A stretch of 7,327 nucleotides of DNA, from the NCBI GenBank assembly GCA_030691835.1, contig JAUYDO010000088.1, forward strand, positions 1 through 7,327, in the 5' to 3' direction. Within the stretch, counting starts at the first letter, position 1. Each line of letters begins with the position of its first letter. This document shows positions 1 through 4,663 of this stretch, piece by piece. The DNA is from Dehalococcoidia bacterium. GTDB taxonomy: Bacteria; Chloroflexota; Dehalococcoidia; Dehalococcoidales; UBA3254. A program made the translations under genes and the position numbers. The notes below the pieces were generated by a model. The model did no database searches. It saw only the letters and a program-made list of their open reading frames with translations, and had not been told where the DNA came from.

Positions 1-1
1 T

Positions 2-373
2 CCTGAGCACTACGCTCTGCAGGCGGCGGCGGGCCACGACTATGCAGCGTTCTACCGTCGCGAGCTGGTGTGTCGGCGGCAGTTGGGTCAGCCCCCATTC
101 AACGGGCTGGCTAGGCTGCTGTACGCTCATCCTAACGCCGGCGTCTGTCTGAAGGAAGCGGAGCGATTGGCCCGGCAGTTAGCCGCTGAAAGAGATGACC
201 GGGGTCTGTCCGGCGTTGAGATATTGGGTCCTACGCCCGCGTTCATCGGGCGCTTGCGTGGCCGGTATCGCTACCAGCTGCTTCTGCGAGGCGACGACCC
301 GGGCCGGCTCGTTTCCCAGTTGACTCTGCCCCGGGGCTGGGCGGTGGACATTGATCCGGTGGGGCTGGCCTAG
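2..373 (+). CDS. priA: PriA primosomal helicase, C-terminal end (partial)
   Basis: Partial gene, open at the left edge; reading frame 2 runs without a stop from base 2 to the TAG at 371-373, giving about 123 residues. The text matches the C-terminal part of PriA (primosomal protein N'), the 3'-5' DNA helicase that restarts stalled forks by loading the primosome. Recognisable landmarks in order are PEHYALQAAAGHDY, then FYRREL, QLGQPPF, ILGPTPAFIGRLRGRYRYQL and a final PRGWAVDIDPVGL, all typical of the PriA C-terminal domain. The helicase motifs and zinc-binding cysteines lie outside the window. The segment is GC-rich compared with what follows, consistent with host chromosome. priA next to def is a common bacterial order, so this is the left, chromosomal anchor. 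The wording resembles Chloroflexota PriA, which is a memory-based impression. Confidence 0.93.
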   Translation, partial: PEHYALQAAAGHDYAAFYRRELVCRRQLGQPPFNGLARLLYAHPNAGVCLKEAERLARQLAAERDDRGLSGVEILGPTPAFIGRLRGRYRYQLLLRGDDPGRLVSQLTLPRGWAVDIDPVGLA

Positions 374-375
374 TT

Positions 376-405
376 TTGCAAATCTCTGCTTTGTTCCAAT
401 ATAAT
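376..405 (+). promoter_or_regulatory. Sigma70-type promoter of def
   Basis: TTGCAA at 376-381 and a perfect TATAAT at 400-405 are separated by 18 bases, directly after the priA stop codon. Transcription would start near 411-413, about 16 bases before the GTG start of def. A GGGAG ribosome binding site at 414-418 lies nine bases before that start. Confidence 0.7.
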
Positions 406-427
406 CCTGATTCGGGAGCTTGGATTA

Positions 428-880
428 GTGGCTGTTCTACCATTGCGAACTCTTCCTGACCCGCGATTGCGCCTGAAGGCCAAGAGGGTGAGGACTGTTG
501 ATGCCTCCATTCTGAAGCTGATTGATGACATGATCGATACCATGCACCATGTGAACGGTGTAGGACTGGCAGCGCCCCAGGTCGGCGAGAACCTAACGCT
601 GTTCGTTATCCAGACCCCGGCGCTGGAGCTGGTCGCTGTCAACCCGGAGATTACCAAGCAGGCAGGTCAGGACTGGTACACGGAAACGTGTCTCTCTATC
701 CCCGGACGCCGGATGACAATTAAGAGACCGAAGCTCATCAAGTTCCGTTACCAAGACCTGAACGGAATCTGGCATTCTGCCAAGTTCCATGACTTCTACG
801 CGGCTATCGTTGCCCATGAGCTAGACCATCTCAAGGGCGTGCTGATTACCGATTACCTGGGAACGAGTGAGGCTAGATGA
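428..880 (+). CDS. def: Peptide deformylase, with a canonical N-terminal and divergent C-terminal half
   Basis: A 150-residue peptide deformylase, which removes the formyl group from the N-terminal methionine of nascent proteins using a metal ion. All three family motifs are present: GVGLAAPQVG at residues 44-53 (Gln51), ETCLS at 86-90 (Cys88, metal ligand) and HELDH at 130-134 (His130 and His134 as ligands, Glu131 catalytic). Motif 2 is usually EGCLS; here Gly is replaced by Thr. The protein ends 16 residues after HELDH, without the long C-terminal helix of many bacterial enzymes, as in phage-type deformylases. The GTG start is supported by GGGAG nine bases upstream and by the typical opening with LPDP near residue 10. 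The N-terminal third looks like an ordinary chromosomal enzyme whereas the part after the first motif looks unusual, so the gene may be a host/phage hybrid. Its last bases overlap the methyltransferase start (ATGA). Confidence 0.92.
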   Translation: MAVLPLRTLPDPRLRLKAKRVRTVDASILKLIDDMIDTMHHVNGVGLAAPQVGENLTLFVIQTPALELVAVNPEITKQAGQDWYTETCLSIPGRRMTIKRPKLIKFRYQDLNGIWHSAKFHDFYAAIVAHELDHLKGVLITDYLGTSEAR

Positions 881-1413
881 TAATTAACCGAGTCTGGGCA
901 ATGCCGAATAAGTGGACTTTTACCATAAAGCCTATCGCTGAATTGCTTGCTCGGTATGTTGGTGATGGTAAGGGTTGGATTGACCCGTTCGCTGGCATGT
1001 CTAGCCCAGCCGAGTTCACTAATGACCTAAATCCTGAAATGCCAGCAAAGTACCACCTTGATGCTTTTGATTACGTTGATACACTCGAGGGAAACTATAA
1101 GGGCTGTCTTTTTGACCCGCCTTATTCAATTGTCCAAGTAACTCGTAGTTATGCAGATATAGGGTTAAAATCCAAACTAGGATTTTCAACTAACGGAGCA
1201 GAAGACCCCACTGGCGGATTCACAAAAGTCAGGGATAAACTCTCGAGGCGTATTATGCTAAACGGATTAGTTATCTCTTGCGGGTGGAACTCAAGCGGAT
1301 TTGGTAAGTCTCGAGGGTTTAGAATTATCGAAATTTTACTTGTATGTCACGGAGCAACCCACAATGACACCATCGTAACAGTAGAGCATAAAGTAAAAGC
1401 TCATCTCTTCTAA
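877..1413 (+). CDS. Phage-type adenine-specific DNA methyltransferase
   Basis: A 178-residue SAM-dependent DNA methyltransferase of the kind frequent in phages. Motif I is seen as IDPFAG at residues 35-40 (SAM binding) and motif IV as FDPPYS at 79-84 (catalytic), in the order motif I then IV. The opening NRVWAMPNKWTF and the late block CGWNSSGFGKSRGF with CHGATHNDTI are conserved in this small phage family. DPPY points to N6-adenine methylation, probably of phage DNA to evade host restriction; the target site cannot be read from sequence. The protein is short and no separate target-recognition domain is evident. ATG at 877 overlaps the def stop by four bases, suggesting translational coupling. 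ATG at 901 is possible but would lose conserved residues. Base composition is clearly AT-richer than priA. Confidence 0.88.
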   Translation: MIINRVWAMPNKWTFTIKPIAELLARYVGDGKGWIDPFAGMSSPAEFTNDLNPEMPAKYHLDAFDYVDTLEGNYKGCLFDPPYSIVQVTRSYADIGLKSKLGFSTNGAEDPTGGFTKVRDKLSRRIMLNGLVISCGWNSSGFGKSRGFRIIEILLVCHGATHNDTIVTVEHKVKAHLF

Positions 1414-1453
1414 TTCCATAAAGTTCCAGTTAAGTTCCGCACTAATTCCGCAC
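1414..1453 (+). repeat. Four TTCC repeats phased at 10-11 bases
   Basis: TTCC occurs at 1414-1417, 1424-1427, 1435-1438 and 1446-1449, i.e. at steps of 10, 11 and 11 bases, about one helical turn each. The last two copies are extended to TTCCGCAC (1435-1442 and 1446-1453). Such phased short repeats are typical of protein-binding iterons or operator arrays. They lie immediately after the methyltransferase stop codon. Confidence 0.55.
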
Positions 1454-1711
1454 AGTTATCCTCAATCTGGAATTCAAAAACGCACTAAACAAACGCTAAA
1501 TGGACCGGATTGTGCCAGCACGGGCGTATGACCCAAAAGTACCAGGCTGGCGAGCCAAAAGTTCCTCTTCAGTGACATCTCCATCTCCGAATTCCTGTCC
1601 GAAAGCCCCAGTGAGGCTATATGGATGCATCGAAGACACTACTAATAGAGTAACGCTACTGGGCTAGGGATGACTCTGGAAAGGCATTTCGGACCCCGGC
1701 TGAAAATTAGC

Positions 1712-1757
1712 CACCCAGAACCGATGGTTATAAAACTCACCTAACTCACCCAGAACC
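1712..1757 (+). repeat. 11-base direct repeat CACCCAGAACC, two copies
   Basis: CACCCAGAACC is found at 1712-1722 and 1747-1757, start to start 35 bases. The right copy lies 37 bases upstream of the -35 box at 1794, a suitable place for an activator or repressor binding pair. GACC also recurs at 1759, 1764 and 1768. Confidence 0.5.
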
Positions 1758-1793
1758 CGACCAGACCGACCAAAAAATAATCCGCTAGAGGTA

Positions 1794-1821
1794 TTGACAA
1801 ATCCCCAAGCGGATGTATTAT
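1794..1821 (+). promoter_or_regulatory. Strong sigma70-type promoter for the small-gene operon
   Basis: A consensus TTGACA at 1794-1799 and TATTAT at 1816-1821 (one mismatch to TATAAT) with a 16-base spacer. An A-rich stretch (1772-1779) sits just upstream, as in UP elements. It lies about 35 bases before the ATG at 1857 and probably drives the long co-directional gene run that follows. Confidence 0.72.
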
Positions 1822-1856
1822 ATAGATAGAAGACAAAATAAGGAACGGAGGGCAAA

Positions 1857-2171
1857 ATGAGTAACTACACTAGCATGGAATTCCCGCAATTCCTAAAGGA
1901 GTTTACAGAGGCGGCTATCCTGGCAGGGATAGCGACCGAGAACCCGTCACAGGACAACCTAAACCGGGCTCGCCAGAGTGTTGACGAGCTAAAGAGGCGG
2001 GGTGATTGCTACATTGAGGGCGAAGACAATTACAAAAGGCAGATGCCCAATATGTGGTTGCTTCACAACCAGGATAAAGTTGAACATGCCGAGACTCTCA
2101 GGCAGGCTCTTCGAGAAGTGGGTATATGTGTTCTGAAGCGAAGCCTTCAGGAACGAACTATTATCAGATAG
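1857..2171 (+). CDS. Hypothetical protein, 104 residues
   Basis: I do not recognise this protein. The start is well supported: GGAGGG at 1847-1852 lies four bases before the ATG and a strong promoter lies upstream. The product is soluble and mostly helical in appearance, rich in charged residues and Gln/Asn, with no signal peptide, membrane segment or Cys cluster. A helix-like segment around residues 28-48 (ARQSVDELKRRG) and another near 74-90 (EHAETLRQALREVG) are the most regular parts. It is the first gene after the promoter, a position often taken by early phage proteins such as host-takeover factors or small regulators. It is followed by a GC-rich hairpin. Confidence 0.7.
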   Translation: MSNYTSMEFPQFLKEFTEAAILAGIATENPSQDNLNRARQSVDELKRRGDCYIEGEDNYKRQMPNMWLLHNQDKVEHAETLRQALREVGICVLKRSLQERTIIR

Positions 2172-2190
2172 GTTTAACCCCTGACCGGCT

Positions 2191-2220
2191 GCCCGGAGTA
2201 GATGGGTGAGTATTCCGGGC
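2191..2220 (+). promoter_or_regulatory. Intergenic RNA hairpin without U-tract
   Basis: GCCCGGAGTA at 2191-2200 pairs with TATTCCGGGC at 2211-2220: ten pairs, one of them G-U, around a ten-base loop, extendable outward by a few wobble pairs. It lies 20 bases after the stop of the gene at 1857. There is no run of U after it, so it is not a normal intrinsic terminator. Messenger stabilisation, processing or partial termination is more likely. Confidence 0.6.
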
Positions 2221-2226
2221 GGTAGG

Positions 2227-2251
2227 TGAGCGGTTAAGCTCAGAATAAATA
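2227..2251 (+). repeat. Leader module copy 1 (small hairpin plus AATAAATA)
   Basis: TGAGC (2227-2231), six-base loop, GCTCA (2238-2242), one base, then AATAAATA (2244-2251), followed by the ribosome binding site of the gene at 2271. A second copy at 2543-2567 has the same length and spacing and matches at 22 of 25 positions. Repetition in front of two different genes suggests a shared translational or regulatory leader. Confidence 0.6.
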
Positions 2252-2270
2252 AAAAGAGGAGAAAAGGAAA

Positions 2271-2468
2271 ATGAATCACTGGACACCACAGGAAATCAGC
2301 CAATGGGCTGAAAATCTGGCAACTCAACCGAAAGGCTACGGCTGGGTCTCGCAGAGAATCGTGCGGGAAATCCTCCTGGAGGCGGCTAACCAAGCGGAAC
2401 ATGAGCGGGGTTTCAGCCGGGACGATGTGCGGGACATCACCGCACAAATCAATGAGATACAGGCATAA
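2271..2468 (+). CDS. Hypothetical protein, 65 residues
   Basis: An unrecognised small, probably all-helical protein. The ATG is preceded by GAGGAG (2256-2261) and AAGGA (2264-2268). The sequence opens with NHWTPQEISQWAENL, and a similar WTPDQIS stretch occurs upstream of the zinc-finger protein in its extended frame (about 2968-2988), which may be chance. A GWVSQRIVREILLEAANQA stretch at residues 24-42 resembles a helix-turn-helix or a docking helix but is too short to assign. There are no cysteines, signal peptide or membrane segment. Flanked on both sides by hairpins and leader modules. Confidence 0.65.
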   Translation: MNHWTPQEISQWAENLATQPKGYGWVSQRIVREILLEAANQAEHERGFSRDDVRDITAQINEIQA

Positions 2469-2506
2469 GCCGTTAAGGGGAAGTGAATAGGGTTAATAAG
2501 CTGATA

Positions 2507-2540
2507 GGGGGAGTCGAGGGGTTATGGATTTGACTCCCCC
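2507..2540 (+). promoter_or_regulatory. Intergenic RNA hairpin, nine-base perfect stem
   Basis: GGGGGAGTC at 2507-2515 pairs perfectly with GACTCCCCC at 2532-2540 around a 16-base loop. It follows the gene at 2271 by 39 bases and directly precedes leader module copy 2. No U-tract follows, so it is not a standard terminator. It is the second member of a set of three gene-trailing hairpins. Confidence 0.65.
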
Positions 2541-2542
2541 AG

Positions 2543-2567
2543 TGAGCGGGTTAGCTCATAATAAATA
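2543..2567 (+). repeat. Leader module copy 2 (small hairpin plus AATAAATA)
   Basis: TGAGC (2543-2547), six-base loop, GCTCA (2554-2558), one base, AATAAATA (2560-2567), then the ribosome binding site GAGAGGTG (2568-2575) and the ATG at 2580. Architecture is identical to copy 1 at 2227-2251; only two loop bases and the base after the stem differ. Confidence 0.6.
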
Positions 2568-2579
2568 GAGAGGTGCAGA

Positions 2580-2924
2580 ATGGCAACACAGAAAACCTAC
2601 AACATCGGCGACATCGTTAAGTTCACGGACAAGGACGGCAAAGAGAGGGTGGCAGTGGTTTATGAGACGGGGGTATCCTCTGCCCGGGTAGAAACCTTTA
2701 TCGGTGTCGGGAAGATGCGAGACCTGAACACGAAAGACTTCCAGCCGGCGACACAGGCAGACCTGGAGACCTTTATCAAGGCTGAAATCAAGAAGGTCAA
2801 TCTTCTGGATGTGGTAGCACAACTGAACCCGGCGGCAATCATCGAGCGGGAGAAGGCAGAGCACCCGGGCTGGGAAGATGAGGTCAAGGACGAGGGGGAT
2901 GGCGATGAGGACGACAAGGGCTAG
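2580..2924 (+). CDS. Hypothetical protein with SH3-like N-terminus and acidic tail, 114 residues
   Basis: Not assigned to a known family. The start has a good ribosome binding site (GAGAGGTG, four bases before the ATG). Residues 7-45 (YNIGDIVKFTDKDGKERVAV onward) alternate like a small beta-barrel of the KOW/SH3 kind, with a GDIVKF opening. Residues 56-90 look helical. The last 16 residues are very acidic (Asp/Glu/Gly with few Lys), as in proteins that bind basic partners or mimic DNA. The last ~45 bases overlap a second frame that belongs to the extended zinc-finger reading frame. A nine-base hairpin follows 16 bases after the stop. Confidence 0.7.
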   Translation: MATQKTYNIGDIVKFTDKDGKERVAVVYETGVSSARVETFIGVGKMRDLNTKDFQPATQADLETFIKAEIKKVNLLDVVAQLNPAAIIEREKAEHPGWEDEVKDEGDGDEDDKG

Positions 2925-2939
2925 AGCCGGAGCCGGAGC

Positions 2940-2962
2940 GGGGGAGGCGAAGAGCCTCCCCC
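2940..2962 (+). promoter_or_regulatory. GC-rich hairpin after the acidic-tail gene
   Basis: GGGGGAGGC at 2940-2948 pairs perfectly with GCCTCCCCC at 2954-2962 around a five-base loop: the strongest hairpin of the window. It lies 16 bases after a stop codon, like the hairpins at 2191 and 2507 that trail the two preceding genes. The following bases are CCTAATCTGG-like, not a U-tract. Its position argues that the downstream zinc-finger gene starts after it. Confidence 0.65.
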
Positions 2963-2991
2963 TAATCTGGACACCTGACCAAATCTCAACT

Positions 2992-3627
2992 ATGGACAAC
3001 AAGATGACCACTGATGTAAAAGCCAAAAGCCTGTGCGGGATTGCTGACCTGATAGCGGCGATATTCGGCGAGGACCCTGATAAAGTCAGAAGGAATGTCG
3101 GCGCTCCGCCCAAGTATAAGACGATGTTATGTCCCGCCTGTGGCACAGCCTTTGACCCACGCCACGGTCTTAAACATCATAATCGGAAGTATGAGCTAGG
3201 TTTACTCTATTGCTCGCCGGAATGCCTGAGAGCAGCTCGAACTATAATGGTGGTGTGTGATGAGTGTGGAAAGCTATTTCCAAGGGCAACCTTCGTAGTA
3301 GTTAAAGAAGCAAAACAACACCCAGGCAAGATGTTTTTCTGTACGAGAAAATGTTTCGGCAGGTATGCGGGTAAGCACTATGGTTGGAGAATACATCCTG
3401 AAAATATGGGTAGGCACAAGAAGTACGACAAGGATATGGTCTGGCAGAAACATCTGGCGACCGGCTATGGCGGTCAGAGACTTTCACGGATAATCAACGT
3501 GCCGGCTCCAGTAATCGATATGATTATATTCAGAATGAGGGCGATGGGTAAGGTAGATGTACCCACTGCATCCTGGACGAAAGCCAAATCTAAAACTAGC
3601 GGAGGTCAACATGAGCAAAGAGCATAG
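2992..3627 (+). CDS. Double Cys4 zinc-finger protein with C-terminal HTH, likely DNA-binding
   Basis: Counting from ATG 2992 the product has 211 residues. Two zinc modules are visible: Cys47/Cys50 with Cys74/Cys78 (LCPACG to YCSPEC) and Cys89/Cys92 with Cys117/Cys121 (VCDECGK to FFCTRKC), treble-clef or zinc-ribbon-like. Residues about 149-187 (MVWQKHLATGYGGQRLSRII onward) read as a homeodomain-like helix-turn-helix. This combination suggests a phage DNA-binding regulator or recombination accessory protein; no nuclease HNH residues are apparent. The start is uncertain. ATG 2905 has a G-rich ribosome binding site (GAGGGGG, 2892-2898) and would give 240 residues, but would place the strong hairpin at 2940-2962 inside the coding region and overlap the acidic tail of the previous gene. 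ATG 2992 lacks a clear ribosome binding site. The 3' end overlaps the next gene by 17 bases. Confidence 0.8.
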   Translation: MDNKMTTDVKAKSLCGIADLIAAIFGEDPDKVRRNVGAPPKYKTMLCPACGTAFDPRHGLKHHNRKYELGLLYCSPECLRAARTIMVVCDECGKLFPRATFVVVKEAKQHPGKMFFCTRKCFGRYAGKHYGWRIHPENMGRHKKYDKDMVWQKHLATGYGGQRLSRIINVPAPVIDMIIFRMRAMGKVDVPTASWTKAKSKTSGGQHEQRA

Positions 3628-3802
3628 ACATCGACACATTACAAAAATTACGCCATTCTATGAGAGGGAACCCTGGGCACCGGAGCCGACTCCCAGCGAG
3701 TCGGCGGTCAATGAATACCGGCTACGATTTTGTGAACAATGCGGGCGCTGGTATTCAGACCTGGGGCTTACCATCAGGACGGCACCGCCGACCAGGGCAT
3801 AG
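3611..3802 (+). CDS. Small CxxC protein, 63 residues
   Basis: Unrecognised. The ATG at 3611 has GGAGGT at 3601-3606, four bases upstream, better than the earlier ATG at 3557. The protein has a His/Arg-rich N-terminus (SKEHRHRH), a Pro-rich middle and a single FCEQCGRWY knuckle at residues about 40-48. One CxxC pair alone could form half a zinc site or bind zinc as a dimer. It starts inside the end of the zinc-finger gene in another frame, so the two are probably translationally coupled. Confidence 0.6.
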   Translation: MSKEHRHRHITKITPFYEREPWAPEPTPSESAVNEYRLRFCEQCGRWYSDLGLTIRTAPPTRA

Positions 3803-3814
3803 AGGGAGGTTAAG

Positions 3815-4006
3815 ATGGCAACTAAAGGTATCAGAGTTGATATGGAAATCTGGGGAATGTTACATCCGGGTGGTAGCGAAAACAGAACTCCTAACGTAAT
3901 CTTACGCGAGAAGTTGGGCTTACCGCCCCGGAAAGCTTCCGTTCATCAACCCCGTAAGAAGCTGTCGAAATTCAGGCGGATTGTTGACATACTGTGGGTG
4001 AAGTAA
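3815..4006 (+). CDS. Ribbon-helix-helix-like DNA-binding protein, 63 residues
   Basis: The ATG has GGGAGGT at 3804-3810, four bases upstream. Residues 5-36 (KGIRVDMEIWGMLHP, then ENRTPNVILREKLGLP) follow the plan of a ribbon-helix-helix N-terminus as in SeqA and many plasmid or phage repressors: a short beta strand with alternating residues, a first helix, then TPN-capped second helix ending in LREKLGL. The remaining ~25 residues are Lys/Arg-rich (PRKKLSKFRR) and may contact DNA backbone. It is likely a small transcriptional repressor or partition-type factor; the palindrome at 4131-4144 is a candidate target. Family assignment is by pattern only. Confidence 0.65.
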   Translation: MATKGIRVDMEIWGMLHPGGSENRTPNVILREKLGLPPRKASVHQPRKKLSKFRRIVDILWVK

Positions 4007-4130
4007 TGTAGCGCTATTATCGGATAGTTTTTCCAGTCTTGACTTTCGTCTGGTACTGGATGGTGAGGATAGCGACCTTTAATTCCGATTATGGTAACTA
4101 CCTCTATCAAGGTTTTTGTAAAAATGTCTA

Positions 4131-4144
4131 CCTGATTTATCAGG
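4131..4144. promoter_or_regulatory. Palindrome CCTGATTTATCAGG, operator candidate
   Basis: CCTGAT (4131-4136) and ATCAGG (4139-4144) form a perfect six-base inverted repeat with a two-base centre. It lies 11 bases before the AAGGAGG ribosome binding site (4156-4162) of the gene at 4171, in a 164-base gap that otherwise shows no clear promoter. As RNA it would also be a weak hairpin. Confidence 0.45.
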
Positions 4145-4170
4145 GGAAAACTAATAAGGAGGAAATTGTA

Positions 4171-4497
4171 ATGTCTGGCGAGTTTATTTTGGGAGCCAAA
4201 GTTATTATTAACGAGTGCCACTCAATGCCGGATATTGTCGGGAAGACTGGGCAGATAGTAGCACTACTTCTGGTGGAGGAGGCTAATCCCTATCCGCTAA
4301 TTGTCCGTCTCGATGAGCCGATAATGATTTCCCAGAATCTTCCATTCGGGGGCGCGGTTATCTCCCAGCCGTGGCGCGGTCCGCATTACTGCCGTCCGGA
4401 GGAGCTGACCCTTATGGGGGAGAAAACCAACATCCCGGACGCATTCAGCAAGGCTTTCGAGGATAAGCCGAAGGACGGGAAAGATGCAGGTAACTAA
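4171..4497 (+). CDS. Hypothetical beta-rich (SH3/KOW-like) protein, 108 residues
   Basis: Start supported by a perfect AAGGAGG at 4156-4162, eight bases before the ATG. The protein opens with FILGAKVIINECHSMPDIVG and continues with GQIVALLLVEE and PLIVRLDEPI, alternating hydrophobic strands like a small SH3/KOW barrel; WRGPHYCRPEELTLM near residues 68-82 closes the domain. The last ~25 residues are Lys/Asp/Glu-rich and disordered-looking. Function unknown; binding to nucleic acid or a host protein is possible. The end overlaps the following small gene by 14 bases. Confidence 0.7.
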   Translation: MSGEFILGAKVIINECHSMPDIVGKTGQIVALLLVEEANPYPLIVRLDEPIMISQNLPFGGAVISQPWRGPHYCRPEELTLMGEKTNIPDAFSKAFEDKPKDGKDAGN

Positions 4498-4663
4498 ATA
4501 TGCTCTTGCCGACGGTCAGATTTTGGTAGTCTTATCAAACAAAATGAACAACAAGGTACATTTCTTAATAAAGAAATCAGAGCAAGGGGAATTCAACCCG
4601 GTAAGCGCACAATTTGAGTCGGCTATTTTTAATAATGCGAGGGGCGAGGTGAGGGAGTTCTAA
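4484..4663 (+). CDS. Small hypothetical protein, 59 residues
   Basis: A short open frame from ATG 4484 to TAA 4661-4663. AAGGA at 4471-4475 lies eight bases upstream. The product (opening MQVTKYALADGQILVVLSNK) looks like a compact beta-strand protein followed by FNPVSAQFESAIFNNARGE. It overlaps the previous gene by 14 bases and its stop overlaps the next start (TAATG), a tight arrangement that supports it as a real, coupled gene. No family recognised. Confidence 0.65.
   Translation: MQVTKYALADGQILVVLSNKMNNKVHFLIKKSEQGEFNPVSAQFESAIFNNARGEVREF

Larger units (their letters stand above)
1414..1856. other. Non-coding regulatory interval between methyltransferase and first small gene
   Basis: About 440 bases without a convincing gene. 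It holds phased TTCC repeats at its left end, an 11-base direct repeat at 1712 and 1747, a strong promoter near its right end and a GGAGGG ribosome binding site (1847-1852) for the gene at 1857. The only forward reading frame worth mention (1500-1667, 55 codons) has no ribosome binding site. No tRNA fold, integrase gene or obvious terminator is seen. The middle (roughly 1500-1700) shows nothing I can interpret. Confidence 0.6.

Noticed and set aside
1500..1667. Possible 55-residue reading frame in the long intergenic stretch
   Set aside because: No ribosome binding site, Ser/Pro-rich composition without domain character, and it lies between repeat and promoter elements; more likely non-coding.
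1989..2447. Minus-strand 152-codon open frame
   Set aside because: It runs antisense to two well-started genes and the hairpin leader; no ribosome binding site support or recognisable domain.
3984..4020. TTGACA at 3984-3989 with TATTAT at 4015-4020 as a promoter
   Set aside because: The spacer would be 25 bases, and nearer hexamers (TAATGT at 14 bases) are too close; TTGACA lies inside the RHH-like coding sequence.
4032..4060. TCCAGT/ACTGGA inverted repeat around TTGACT
   Set aside because: Six-base arms with a 17-base loop are weak, and TTGACT has no -10 box at 16-18 bases.
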